Positions 17,906-27,002 are shown, numbered from the stretch's first letter. The stretch is 64,000 nucleotides of DNA from an uncultured Prevotellaceae bacterium (GCA_900316585.1 ONDM01000003.1:62001-126000), one strand, 5' to 3'. A program made the numbers and translations. Notes: a model not told the origin generated them from the sequence alone.

Positions 17906-20596
17906 ATGAGAAAAGGAGTGAAACTTCTAGTTATCTTGAATTGGGCTTTGCTATCAGCAATACCTGTCATGTCTCAGACACATTTCATTTCCGATGCGAA
18001 ATTCTATACTCAGGTTCAGAATGATTTGCAGGTTAAAATGAAACAGTTACCCACCGGTAATTTCTTCAGCATATTTAAGCAGGAGAACCTAACAACATAT
18101 GAGGAGGAGGCCCTGTCTTTTCTCTATGCTTATTTGCCAGAAAGTGACATTGTAGATAAGAATGGTGAGTATTTTCTGGAAAATGTACGCATGACTCAGA
18201 AAGCTATTCAGGAAATGCCATGGGGAAAGCAATTGGATGAGTCTCTGATTCGTTATTTTGTACTTCCAATACGTGTCAATAATGAACCGTTGGATGATTT
18301 CAGGAAGACTTATTATGAAGAGATTAAGGCTAGAGTGAAGGATTTGTCATTGGCAGAGGCAATTTTGGCTGTTAATCATTGGTGCCATGAGAAGGTTGTC
18401 TATACACCAAGTGATGGCAGGACCAGCAGTCCGTTACAGACAGTCAGGACAGCTTTCGGTCGTTGTGGCGAAGAATCTACTTTCTGTGTGGCAGCTCTTC
18501 GTACGGTGGGCATTCCAGCTCGTCAGGTTTATACCCCTAGATGGGCACACACTGATGACAACCATGCATGGGTAGAAGCTTGGGTAGATGGAAAATGGCA
18601 TTTTTTAGGTGCTTGTGAGCCAGAACCTGTTTTGGATTTGGGATGGTTTAATGGACCGGCAAGCCGTGGTATGCTAATGCATACAAAAGTATTTGGCAAT
18701 TATAATGGTCAAGAGGAAGTGATGATTCATAAACCTAATTTTACTGAGATTAATGTCATCAGTAATTATGCCAAGTCGGCTAAGATGGACGTTTTGGTTG
18801 TAGATGTACAAGGTCGGCCTGTTCCAAATGCGAAAGTCGAGTTTAAAGTGTACAATTATGCAGAATTCTATACAGTTGCCACGAAATATACTGATGCACA
18901 AGGGAAGACATTCCTCACCAGTGGTTTGGGAGACATGTTAGTTTGGGTTTCCAAAGATGGGAAGTGGGGTTATGATAAACTGTCATTTGGTAAGGGAAAA
19001 AACAAGACAATCTGTTTGTCAAGAAGTGCAAAGGATAATTATGCAGAGGACTTTGATATAGTACCTCCACCTGAAAATTACAAAGAACCAGACGTGACTT
19101 CGGAGCAGAGGGCTACGAATACTAGGTTAATGGAGAATGAAGACGCTATACGGAATGCTTATGTGGCTACAATGTTCAATCATGAGAAAGCTGTAAAATG
19201 GTGCTTGGATAACAAATTAGATACTGCAGTTGTTGCCAAGATGCTGGAACGCTCTAGAGGCAATCATCCTTCCATTACAGGTTTCTTGGCCGAAGCTAAA
19301 GATAAGAAAGAGGCTGTAGCTTTACTGAAAAGTTTATCTCAAAAAGATTTGCGTGATGCGCCAAAGGATATTTTACTTTCTCATCTGGACAACTCCATAC
19401 AAAAGTCTAATCTCACAGAGGAAGATTATCATTCTTATGTCCTATGTCCACGTATTGAACTTGAGGCTCTTACTACTTACAAGGAATACTTTATGAGAAA
19501 TCTTTCTGTTCAGCAGAAAAAAGAATGGTCAGACCCCCAGAATTTCACTCGTTGGGTGAAGGATAATATATATGTGAATGAAGATTTGAATGTTACTAGC
19601 GTCCCAATATCTCCAATGGGTGTGTGGGAGAGCCGTGTTGCAGATTCTCGTAGTCGTGGCATTTTCTTCGTTGCTGTTTTACGAAGTTTGGGTATAGCAT
19701 CTCGTGTAGATCCTGTTACGGGAAAGATTCAATACTTGCAAGATGGTGACTGGCAGGATGCAGATTTTGAAAAAGGGACTCCAATGGTGAAATCTCAAGG
19801 GACTTTATATGCTACTTATGAACCAACGAAGGATAATCCTAATCCTCGTTACTATAATCATTTTACAATCAGCAAATTTGAGGATGGAATATTCAATCTT
19901 CTTAGCTTTGATGAAGGTGATATAGACATGGGGGGCGGAACAGATTATGAGAACATGTTGAAGAAAGGTCAGAAATTGGACGTTGGCTATTATATGATGG
20001 TGAGTGGCAGTCGTCAACCTGATGGCTCAGTTTTGACTCATGTGGAATTCTTTAACATTGAAGAAAACAACGATACTCATGTGCAACTTCAGATGCGAAA
20101 GAAGGTTGAGGATTTGGCTGTCTTAGGTAAATTAGTAGAGCAGTTGGAATATCAACCATTAGTGGTGGAAAAGAATAAGGTTATCCAGAAAGAGCTTGCT
20201 AAACAAAAAGTAGTAGATTTGGCTAAGGATGGTTGGTATATAGTTGCTGTTTTGGGCGTGAATGAAGAACCAACTAACCATGCCATTCGTGATATTGCAG
20301 CAGTGAAGGCAGATTTTGAAGAGTCAGGTGTCCCTTTGTTGCTGACTTTCCCAGACAAGGATGCTTTAAATAAGTTCCGTCTTCAGGATTTCCCTGGTTT
20401 GCCATCTACAATTACTTGGGGGATGGATAGAAATGCAGCAGTACAAAATGCACTTGCTTCTAGTGCTAAATTGGCAAATAGTAAGCAACTACCTATTGTA
20501 GTTCTTGCCAATACTGACGGTAGAATTGTATTTGTTTCCCAAGGTTACACTATCGGATTGGGTGAGCAATTGCTTAAAGTTATACATGCGTTTTAG
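17906..20596 (+). CDS. Large secreted transglutaminase-domain protein with thioredoxin-like C-terminus
   Basis: 896 residues with a signal peptide ending VMS-QTH. Domains: (1) transglutaminase/protease-like fold about 130-245 with FGRCGEES (Cys187), DDNHAW (His220) and an acidic residue in GACEPEPVLD, so the Cys-His-Asp/Glu triad looks intact; (2) a beta-sandwich of the carboxypeptidase-regulatory kind about 270-345 (VQGRPVPNAKVEF); (3) a second transglutaminase-like segment about 545-630 (RGIFFVAVLRSLGIASRV) whose Cys position is lost; (4) a thioredoxin-like fold about 775-895 without CxxC. Such proteins may cleave or cross-link peptides. Beside a PNGase cluster, action on glycopeptides or deglycosylated peptides is plausible but unproven. 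It is monocistronic with its own promoter and terminator. Confidence 0.8.
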   Translation: MRKGVKLLVILNWALLSAIPVMSQTHFISDAKFYTQVQNDLQVKMKQLPTGNFFSIFKQENLTTYEEEALSFLYAYLPESDIVDKNGEYFLENVRMTQKAIQEMPWGKQLDESLIRYFVLPIRVNNEPLDDFRKTYYEEIKARVKDLSLAEAILAVNHWCHEKVVYTPSDGRTSSPLQTVRTAFGRCGEESTFCVAALRTVGIPARQVYTPRWAHTDDNHAWVEAWVDGKWHFLGACEPEPVLDLGWFNGPASRGMLMHTKVFGNYNGQEEVMIHKPNFTEINVISNYAKSAKMDVLVVDVQGRPVPNAKVEFKVYNYAEFYTVATKYTDAQGKTFLTSGLGDMLVWVSKDGKWGYDKLSFGKGKNKTICLSRSAKDNYAEDFDIVPPPENYKEPDVTSEQRATNTRLMENEDAIRNAYVATMFNHEKAVKWCLDNKLDTAVVAKMLERSRGNHPSITGFLAEAKDKKEAVALLKSLSQKDLRDAPKDILLSHLDNSIQKSNLTEEDYHSYVLCPRIELEALTTYKEYFMRNLSVQQKKEWSDPQNFTRWVKDNIYVNEDLNVTSVPISPMGVWESRVADSRSRGIFFVAVLRSLGIASRVDPVTGKIQYLQDGDWQDADFEKGTPMVKSQGTLYATYEPTKDNPNPRYYNHFTISKFEDGIFNLLSFDEGDIDMGGGTDYENMLKKGQKLDVGYYMMVSGSRQPDGSVLTHVEFFNIEENNDTHVQLQMRKKVEDLAVLGKLVEQLEYQPLVVEKNKVIQKELAKQKVVDLAKDGWYIVAVLGVNEEPTNHAIRDIAAVKADFEESGVPLLLTFPDKDALNKFRLQDFPGLPSTITWGMDRNAAVQNALASSAKLANSKQLPIVVLANTDGRIVFVSQGYTIGLGEQLLKVIHAF

Positions 20597-20613
20597 TTGA
20601 AAGCTAAAGATTG

Positions 20614-20647
20614 GAAAGGGTCTTGGGATTAGTTCCAAGGCCCTTTC
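20614..20647 (+). terminator. Terminator of the transglutaminase gene
   Basis: Stem GAAAGGGTCTTGG (20614-20626) / CCAAGGCCCTTTC (20635-20647), 13 bp with one G-U pair and an 8-nt loop. The T-tract after it is weak. Confidence 0.75.
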
Positions 20648-20768
20648 TGATATTAACGTGCGCATCTTTTGATTTTCTACATTTTCTGCATTTTTACTTT
20701 GAATCTCGTAGGCTTTGGTATTATAAATCTATCAATTATAAAGAAAATGGCAAAAAAAACTGCATATA

Positions 20769-20800
20769 TTTGCCTATTAAAAAAAGAAGGATTACCTTTG
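20769..20800 (+). promoter_or_regulatory. Promoter of the ilv operon
   Basis: TTTG (20769-20772), 20-bp spacer, TACCTTTG (20793-20800). The transcript would start near 20806, leaving a leader of about 195 nt before ilvD. A second TAnnTTTG match (TATATTTG, 20765-20772) has no -33 partner. Confidence 0.65.
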
Positions 20801-20828
20801 CGTCAATTTAGTCAATTAAGGTAAAAAT

Positions 20829-20921
20829 ATGGCAACAAATCTTTTCTCTTCAGTCGTCGAACTATTAGTCCTGAACGTGGTGGTCAAGCCATCAGGTGAG
20901 AAAGGTTGTATGCCCGATTGA
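20829..20921 (+). CDS. Leader peptide of the ilv operon (Leu/Val-rich)
   Basis: 30-codon ORF starting about 23 nt after the predicted transcript start. Ten of the 30 residues are Leu or Val and eight of these sit in one run, SVVELLVLNVVV (residues 8-19), encoded with CTA, TTA, CTG and GTC/GTG codons. There is no Ile. This is the composition expected of an attenuation leader for branched-chain amino acid genes, directly upstream of ilvD. The end of the ORF overlaps the antiterminator arm of the attenuator (20897-20907). I chose it because its codon content and RNA folding fit together. It has not been tested. Confidence 0.75.
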   Translation: MATNLFSSVVELLVLNVVVKPSGEKGCMPD

Positions 20922-20977
20922 GTATATAGATACATTTTAGTTAAGCCTTTCTCATAGATGTTGAGGGAGGCTTTTTG
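20841..20977 (+). promoter_or_regulatory. Ribosome-mediated transcription attenuator of ilvDBN
   Basis: Four pairing arms can be read. Arm 1 is CTTTTCTC (20841-20848), arm 2 TGAGAAAGGTT (20897-20907), arm 3 AAGCCTTTCTC (20943-20953) and arm 4 GAGGGAGGCTT (20963-20973) followed by a short T-run. Arms 3:4 form an 11-bp terminator with two G-U pairs. Arms 2:3 form a rival antiterminator of about 10-12 bp. Arms 1:2 form a protector hairpin. A ribosome stalled in the Leu/Val run would cover arm 1 and free arm 2, so transcription continues when leucine or valine is scarce. A ribosome reaching the stop codon would cover arm 2 and allow termination. Confidence 0.75.
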
Positions 20978-21000
20978 ATTAAAAATAGAAACATACAAAC

Positions 21001-22803
21001 ATGAAACATCCTTTGAGAAGTGCAGTCTGTACGGAAGGCAGAAGAATGGCGGGTGCCAGAGCTTTGTGGGTTGCTAACGGTATGAAACGTGAACAATTTG
21101 GTAAACCTATTATTGCTATTGTGAATTCATTCACCCAATTTGTTCCTGGACACACTCATTTGCATGAAGCTGGGCAACTCATCAAGGCAGAAATAGAGAA
21201 ATTAGGTTGTTATGCAGCAGAATTCAATACAATAGCTATTGATGATGGTATTGCTATGGGACACGATGGCATGCTTTATTCCTTGCCTTCTCGCGATATT
21301 ATTGCGGACTCTGTAGAGTACATGTGCAACGCACATAAGGCAGATGCGATGATTTGTATTTCCAATTGTGATAAGATTACTCCGGGTATGCTGATGGCTG
21401 CTATGCGTTTGAATATTCCTGCAGTATTTGTTAGTGGTGGTCCTATGGAAGCTGGCAAGTACAAAGGGGAAAACCTGGATTTAATTGCTGCCATGGTTAA
21501 GGGCGCTGACCCTACAGTGGATGATGAGGAACTGGCAGAGGTGGAAAATCGTGCGTGCCCTGGATGTGGATGTTGTTCTGGAATGTTCACGGCAAACAGT
21601 ATGAATAATCTTACTGAAGCGATAGGCCTTTCTCTTCCAGGAAATGGGACAATCCTGGCTACTCACGTAAACCGTAAAATACTCATGAGGGATGCTGCTC
21701 GTCAGATAGTCAAGAATTCATGGGCTTATTATAAGGATGGGGATGAAAGTGTTTTGCCACGTAGTATAGCTACCCGTAAAGCCTTTTTGAATGCCATGAC
21801 TTTGGACATTGCCATGGGTGCGTCTACTAATACAGTTCTTCACTTACTGGCTATAGCTCAGGAAGCTGGAGTGGATTTCACGATGGCTGATATAGACAAT
21901 CTTAGCCGTAAGACTCCGTTCTTATGCAAATTGGCTCCAAACAGCCAGAAGTATAGTGTACAGGAATGTGGTCGTGCAGGTGGCATGATGGGATTGCTTG
22001 GCGAATTGGCAAAAGGTGGACTTATTGACACTTCAGTGAAACGTGTCAATGGCCATACACTTGCAGAAGACATAGAGAAATATTCTATTTTGAAGAAAGA
22101 TATTGATTCAGAAGCAAAGCGGATTTACAGTAGTGCTCCTGCAGGAGTCTTTTGCAACCAGTTAGGTGTTCAGAATTCTGTTTATGAAACATTGGATGTA
22201 GACCGTGAAAACGGCTGTATTCGTGATTTAGAGCATGCATATACAAAAGATGGGGGTATGGCTATTCTTTTTGGGAATATTGCTCAGGATGGCTGTGTGG
22301 TGAAGACTGCTGGTGTGGATGAAAGTATCTGGAAATTTAGCGGCCCAGCGGTTGTATTCGATAGTCAGGAAGATGCCTGTGAAGGTATTCTAGGTGGCAA
22401 GGTAAAGAAAGGTGATGTTGTGGTTATAACTCATGAAGGTCCTAAAGGGGGGCCTGGCATGCAGGAGATGCTTTATCCAACATCTTACATTAAAAGCATG
22501 CACTTGGGAAAAGAATGTGCTTTAATTACAGATGGCCGTTTTTCTGGAGGAACCTCAGGTCTTTCTATTGGCCATATATCTCCAGAAGCTGCTTCAGGTG
22601 GCAACATTGGTAAAATTGTAGATGGTGATATCATTGAAATCGATATACCAAATCGTTCCATCAATGTTTGTTTGACTGACGAAGAGCTAGCTACACGGCA
22701 TCAGCAGCCATTGAAACGTAATCGTATTGTAAGTAAGTCCCTTCGTGCATATGCTCAGAGTGTGAGTAGCGCTGATAAGGGTGGTGTCAGAATTATAGAT
22801 TAA
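21001..22803 (+). CDS. ilvD: Dihydroxy-acid dehydratase
   Basis: 600 residues. It dehydrates 2,3-dihydroxy-isovalerate and 2,3-dihydroxy-3-methylvalerate to the 2-oxo acids, the third step of valine/isoleucine synthesis. Fe-S and metal-binding motifs are intact: [29 protein letters not shown], and the C-terminal [22 protein letters not shown]. Length is normal for the bacterial enzyme. It is the first structural gene after the attenuator and lies 5 bp before ilvB. A cytoplasmic, oxygen-sensitive cluster enzyme is expected from the family. Confidence 0.97.
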   Translation: MKHPLRSAVCTEGRRMAGARALWVANGMKREQFGKPIIAIVNSFTQFVPGHTHLHEAGQLIKAEIEKLGCYAAEFNTIAIDDGIAMGHDGMLYSLPSRDIIADSVEYMCNAHKADAMICISNCDKITPGMLMAAMRLNIPAVFVSGGPMEAGKYKGENLDLIAAMVKGADPTVDDEELAEVENRACPGCGCCSGMFTANSMNNLTEAIGLSLPGNGTILATHVNRKILMRDAARQIVKNSWAYYKDGDESVLPRSIATRKAFLNAMTLDIAMGASTNTVLHLLAIAQEAGVDFTMADIDNLSRKTPFLCKLAPNSQKYSVQECGRAGGMMGLLGELAKGGLIDTSVKRVNGHTLAEDIEKYSILKKDIDSEAKRIYSSAPAGVFCNQLGVQNSVYETLDVDRENGCIRDLEHAYTKDGGMAILFGNIAQDGCVVKTAGVDESIWKFSGPAVVFDSQEDACEGILGGKVKKGDVVVITHEGPKGGPGMQEMLYPTSYIKSMHLGKECALITDGRFSGGTSGLSIGHISPEAASGGNIGKIVDGDIIEIDIPNRSINVCLTDEELATRHQQPLKRNRIVSKSLRAYAQSVSSADKGGVRIID

Positions 22804-22808
22804 TTGAT

Positions 22809-24506
22809 ATGAGTGAGAAGGTAACAGGTTCAGAAGCATTAATGCGTTCCTTGGAAAGTGAGGGCGTTACAACTCTTTTCGGTTATCCAGGTGGAGCCAT
22901 CATGCCTGTATATGATGCTTTATACGATCATAGAGATACATTGAACCATGTGTTGGTTCGCCATGAGCAGGGTGCTGTCCATGCAGCACAAGGTTATGCT
23001 CGAGTTTCTGGTAAAGTAGGTTGTGTGGTGGCTACAAGTGGTCCGGGTGCTATGAATACTATTACAGGTATAGCTGATGCTATGATAGATTCCACCCCGA
23101 TTGTAGTCATTTGTGGACAAGTGGGTGCAGCTTTGTTGGGTACCGATGCATTTCAGGAGGTTGATGTAATTGGTGTGACTCAACCAATTACCAAGTGGGC
23201 TTACCAAATACGTCGTCCTGAAGATGTGGCATGGGCAGTGAGCCGTGCTTTTTATATTGCAAAGAGTGGGCGTCCTGGACCTGTCGTATTGGATTTTACC
23301 AAGAATGCCCAGACAGCAGAAGTGGAGTATGAGCCTGCTAAGGTAGACTTTATCCGAAGTTATGTTCCAGTTCCTGAATTGGATGATTATACTATTAAGC
23401 AAGCAGCTGATATGATTAATGCTTCTGAAAAGCCATTTGTACTGGTTGGTCAGGGTGTTGAACTTGGAGATGCATGTCAGGAATTGAAGACTCTTTTGGA
23501 AAAAGCTCAGATTCCAGCTGGTTGTACCTTGTTAGGCCTTTCGGCACTTCCTTCCGATCATTCATTAAATATGGGAATGCTAGGTATGCATGGTAATTTG
23601 GCTTGTAATGTAAAGACTAATGAATGTGATTTGCTGATAGCGATTGGTATGCGTTTTGATGATCGAGTGACTGGAAACCTAAATACTTATGCCAAGCAGG
23701 CTAAGATTATTCATTTTGATATTGACCCATCAGAGATCAATAAAAATGTAAAAGTAGATTTAGCTGTTTTGGGAAATTGTAAGGAGACTTTAAACGCTGT
23801 TACCGCTTTGGTAAAAGAAAACAAACATCAAGAATGGGTGGACAGTTTTAAGCCATATGCAGAAAAGGAATATGATAAGGTTACTAGAAAAGCTTTATCT
23901 CCAACCGAGGGGCCTTTGTTGATGAGTGAAATAGCTCGTAAGGTAAGTGAAGCAACCAATAATGAGGCTATTTTGGTGACAGATGTAGGTCAGAATCAGA
24001 TGTTCAGTTGTAAGTATTTCAAGTACACCCATCCGCACAGCGTAATTACAAGTGGGGGGTGCGGCACAATGGGATTTGGTTTGCCTGCTGCTATTGGTGC
24101 TACTTATGGTGCTCCCGAAAGAACTGTATGTATGTTTACAGGAGACGGAGGTTTGCAGATGACGATACAAGAACTAGGTACTATCATGGAACAAGGTTCA
24201 CCTGTGAAGATAATCCTATTGAATAATAAATTTCTAGGTAATGTACGTCAGTGGCAATATCTGTTCTTTAATAAGCGATATAGCTTTACACCAATGGTAA
24301 ATCCTGATTTTGAGATGATAGCCCAGGCCTATTCTATTCCTTCACGTACTGTTATACTGCGGGAAGACTTGGATGATGCCATCCGTGAAATGTTGGAGAC
24401 TGATGGTGCTTTCTTGCTTCAGTGTGTGGTGAAAGAGGAAGATAACGTGCTTCCAATGACCCCTCCTGGAGCCAATGTTGATGAGATGATACTTGAAATA
24501 GAATAG
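22809..24506 (+). CDS. ilvB: Acetolactate synthase, large (catalytic) subunit
   Basis: 565 residues. This ThDP-, Mg2+- and FAD-dependent enzyme makes 2-acetolactate or 2-aceto-2-hydroxybutyrate, the first common step to Val, Leu and Ile. The activating Glu is in RHEQGAVHAAQGYAR. The ThDP motif begins TGDGGLQMTIQELG and ends ILLNN. The FAD domain is in the middle (GMLGMHGNLACN, DDRVTGNL). It is translated 5 bp after ilvD and 24 bp before the small subunit gene. Length and motifs are those of an anabolic AHAS, not a catabolic AlsS, and a regulatory subunit gene follows. Confidence 0.96.
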   Translation: MSEKVTGSEALMRSLESEGVTTLFGYPGGAIMPVYDALYDHRDTLNHVLVRHEQGAVHAAQGYARVSGKVGCVVATSGPGAMNTITGIADAMIDSTPIVVICGQVGAALLGTDAFQEVDVIGVTQPITKWAYQIRRPEDVAWAVSRAFYIAKSGRPGPVVLDFTKNAQTAEVEYEPAKVDFIRSYVPVPELDDYTIKQAADMINASEKPFVLVGQGVELGDACQELKTLLEKAQIPAGCTLLGLSALPSDHSLNMGMLGMHGNLACNVKTNECDLLIAIGMRFDDRVTGNLNTYAKQAKIIHFDIDPSEINKNVKVDLAVLGNCKETLNAVTALVKENKHQEWVDSFKPYAEKEYDKVTRKALSPTEGPLLMSEIARKVSEATNNEAILVTDVGQNQMFSCKYFKYTHPHSVITSGGCGTMGFGLPAAIGATYGAPERTVCMFTGDGGLQMTIQELGTIMEQGSPVKIILLNNKFLGNVRQWQYLFFNKRYSFTPMVNPDFEMIAQAYSIPSRTVILREDLDDAIREMLETDGAFLLQCVVKEEDNVLPMTPPGANVDEMILEIE

Positions 24507-24530
24507 TTTTCTCTGCTTAAGATAGATGGA

Positions 24531-25160
24531 ATGAAAAAGAATAATGCAGGCCAATGTGGCACATGTGATACTTGTGGCAAATGTAATGATCAGAATGATT
24601 GTGGAGTACGGATGTATACCTTGATAATTTATTCTGAGAATATTGCGGGTTTGTTGAATCAGATTACTGCTGTGTTCACTCGTCGTCAGGTTAATATAGA
24701 AAGTTTAAACGTCTGTGCATCCTCCACACCTGGGGTTCATAAATATACTATTTCTTGTTATTGCACGGAAGAAATGGTTAAGATGCTGACTAAGCAAATA
24801 GAAAAAAAGATAGATGTCCTTCAGGCTAATTATTTTCTGGAAAATGAAATTTATATTCAGGAAACAGCATTGTTTAAGTTGTCTACTCCAGTGGTGTTGA
24901 GCAACAAGGATGTTTCTCGTGTGGTGCGTATTCATGATGCCCGTATTGTAGAGGTGAATCCTAATTATGTGGTTGTGGAGAAAAGCGGTATGACTGATGA
25001 TATTCTGGCTCTTTATGAAAAACTGAAGGATTGTGGTTGTGTACTGCAGTTTGCCCGTTCTGGAAGAATTTGTATCACAATGGGATGCATTGAACTTTTA
25101 GATGAATATCTGAAAGTACGTATGATGACGTATGATATGCAAAAAGCACAGAAGAAATAG
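24531..25160 (+). CDS. ilvN: Acetolactate synthase small subunit with Cys-rich N-terminal extension
   Basis: 209 residues. From about residue 28 it has an ACT domain (YTLIIYSENIAGLLNQITAVFTRRQVNIESLNV) that binds feedback amino acids, then the C-terminal IlvH/IlvN domain. Odd feature: the first 27 residues contain GQCGTCDTCGKCNDQNDC, i.e. Cys at 9, 12, 15, 18 and 24. That CxxCxxCxxC spacing recalls metal or Fe-S sites and is not part of the usual subunit. The alternative start is the ATG at 24612 (Met28), which would give a conventional protein. The 5' part is open and in frame, with a 24-bp gap to ilvB, and the codons look ordinary, so I keep the longer start with moderate confidence. Confidence 0.88.
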   Translation: MKKNNAGQCGTCDTCGKCNDQNDCGVRMYTLIIYSENIAGLLNQITAVFTRRQVNIESLNVCASSTPGVHKYTISCYCTEEMVKMLTKQIEKKIDVLQANYFLENEIYIQETALFKLSTPVVLSNKDVSRVVRIHDARIVEVNPNYVVVEKSGMTDDILALYEKLKDCGCVLQFARSGRICITMGCIELLDEYLKVRMMTYDMQKAQKK

Positions 25161-25174
25161 TAAATTATGGGAGA

Positions 25175-25924
25175 ATGGGAAACAAGGTAGAGACAACTGC
25201 TCTGATGGCAGAGCCATTTCATGTGGATTTTTCAGGACGTTTGACAATGGGTGTTTTGGGAAATCATCTACTGAATTGTGCAGGTGTTCATGCTGCTTCA
25301 AGAGGCTTTGGTATAGCTGAGTTGAATGAGTGTAAATATACATGGGTACTTTCACGCTTGGCTATAGAAATGTTTGAAATGCCTTACCAATATGAACACT
25401 TCACAATAGACACTTGGGTGGAAAGCGTTTATCGGTTGTTTACGAACCGCAACTTCCGTATTTGTGATAAGGATGGGACCTCTATTGGTTATGCTCGAAG
25501 CATATGGGCCATGATTGACGTAGCTAGTAGAAAGCCAGCTGATTTGTTTCAGTTGCATGGTGGCTCTATAGTAGAGTATTGTACAGATGAATTAGATTGT
25601 CCTATTGATAGACCTGGAAGAATCAAAGTGTCTACAACAGATCCTGTTTCAGTATTGACAGCAAGATATAGTGATATTGATATCAATGGACATGTTAATA
25701 GCATCCGTTACATAGAACATATTATGGATTTGTTCTCGCTGGATTACTTGAAAGATCATATATTGAAAAGGTTCGAGATGGCATATAGTGCTGAAAGTTA
25801 CTATGGTGATGAGTTGAGAATCTATCAGGAAGAGACAGCCCCGGATTCTTTTGATCTGGAAATCCGAAAGAAGATAGGAGAGAAAGAAGAGGTTTGTGTT
25901 AAAAGCAAGGTAATATTCAAATAA
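25175..25924 (+). CDS. Acyl-ACP thioesterase
   Basis: 249-residue double hot-dog protein of the FatA/acyl-ACP thioesterase family. The active-site region DINGHVNSIRYIEHIMD carries the Asn/His pattern of these enzymes, and the N-terminal half (FHVDFSGRLTMGVLGNHLLNCAGVHA) is the first hot-dog repeat. It releases fatty acids from acyl carrier protein in the cytoplasm. It lies inside the ilv operon, 14 bp after ilvN and 18 bp before ilvC. As Bacteroidales membranes are rich in branched-chain (iso/anteiso) fatty acids, which start from branched-chain oxo acids, the location may link the two pathways. That link is inference. Confidence 0.88.
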   Translation: MGNKVETTALMAEPFHVDFSGRLTMGVLGNHLLNCAGVHAASRGFGIAELNECKYTWVLSRLAIEMFEMPYQYEHFTIDTWVESVYRLFTNRNFRICDKDGTSIGYARSIWAMIDVASRKPADLFQLHGGSIVEYCTDELDCPIDRPGRIKVSTTDPVSVLTARYSDIDINGHVNSIRYIEHIMDLFSLDYLKDHILKRFEMAYSAESYYGDELRIYQEETAPDSFDLEIRKKIGEKEEVCVKSKVIFK

Positions 25925-25942
25925 TAATAAATAAAAAGTAAA

Positions 25943-26986
25943 ATGGCAAAAATGAATTTTGGCGGTGTCATCGAAGAAGTTATGACACGTGAGGAGTTTC
26001 CTTTGGAAAAAGCTCGTGAAGTATTAAAAGACGAAACTATAGCAGTTATTGGTTATGGCGTTCAGGGTCCAGGTCAGGCTTGTAACCTTCGTGACAATGG
26101 CTTCAATGTAATCGTAGGTCAACGTCAGGGTAAGACTTTCGAGAAAGCTATTGGGGATGGTTGGATTCCAGGTGAGACATTGTTCTCTATAGAGGAAGCT
26201 GCGACTAAGGGAACCATTGTTATGTGTCTGCTTTCAGATGCTGCTGTGATGAGTGTATGGCCTTCCTTACAGAAATGCCTGCAACCAGGAAATGCACTTT
26301 ATTTCTCTCATGGTTTCGCTATTACTTGGAACGACCGTACAGGTTGTGTTCCTCAGAAAGATATCGATGTGATAATGGTTGCTCCTAAGGGTTCTGGTAC
26401 ATCACTTCGTACTATGTTCCTGGAAGGTCGTGGTTTGAACTCTTCATATGCTGTATATCAGGATGCAACAGGCAAGGCATTGGAGCGAACTTTGGCACTG
26501 GGTATTGGTATCGGTTCTGGTTATTTGTTTGAGACAACTTTCCAGCGTGAGGCCACTTCAGACTTGACAGGTGAACGCGGCTCTTTGATGGGGGCAATTC
26601 AGGGCCTGCTTTCTGCTCAGTATGAAGTTCTTCGTGAGAATGGACATACTCCTTCAGAAGCATTTAATGAAACTGTGGAGGAACTTACTCAGTCTTTGAT
26701 GCCACTGTTCGCAGAGAAGGGCATGGATTGGATGTATGCTAACTGTTCAACCACTGCCCAGCGTGGTGCATTGGATTGGATGGGCCCGTTCCACGATGCC
26801 ATTAAGCCAGTTGTCCAGAAACTGTATCAGTCAGTAAAATGTGGACATGAGGCGCAGATTTCTATTGATGCCAACTCTAAGCCTGATTACCGTGTGGGTC
26901 TTCAGAAGGAATTGGCTGCATTGCACGATAGTGAAATGTGGCGTACTGCTGAAGTCGTCCGTAAACTCCGTCCTGAGAACAACTAA
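25943..26986 (+). CDS. ilvC: Ketol-acid reductoisomerase
   Basis: 347 residues. It catalyses the NADPH- and Mg2+-dependent isomerisation and reduction of 2-acetolactate or 2-aceto-2-hydroxybutyrate. The Rossmann motif GYGVQGPGQACNLRDNG is intact and followed by VGQRQG, suggesting NADP(H) use. The C-terminal metal site includes DLTGERGSLMGAIQG and the E-x-ELTQSLMPLF segment. Length fits a class I enzyme. It is the last gene of the operon, with a strong terminator 20 bp downstream. Confidence 0.96.
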   Translation: MAKMNFGGVIEEVMTREEFPLEKAREVLKDETIAVIGYGVQGPGQACNLRDNGFNVIVGQRQGKTFEKAIGDGWIPGETLFSIEEAATKGTIVMCLLSDAAVMSVWPSLQKCLQPGNALYFSHGFAITWNDRTGCVPQKDIDVIMVAPKGSGTSLRTMFLEGRGLNSSYAVYQDATGKALERTLALGIGIGSGYLFETTFQREATSDLTGERGSLMGAIQGLLSAQYEVLRENGHTPSEAFNETVEELTQSLMPLFAEKGMDWMYANCSTTAQRGALDWMGPFHDAIKPVVQKLYQSVKCGHEAQISIDANSKPDYRVGLQKELAALHDSEMWRTAEVVRKLRPENN

Positions 26987-27002
26987 TCAGATCAGTGTTT
27001 TA

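Noticed and set aside
20611..20811. 66-codon plus-strand frame after the transglutaminase gene
   Set aside because: It runs through the terminator and the ilv promoter; no coding character.
22920..23402. 160-codon open frame on the minus strand across ilvB
   Set aside because: Antisense shadow of a strongly conserved gene; its translation shows no known domain and no start context.
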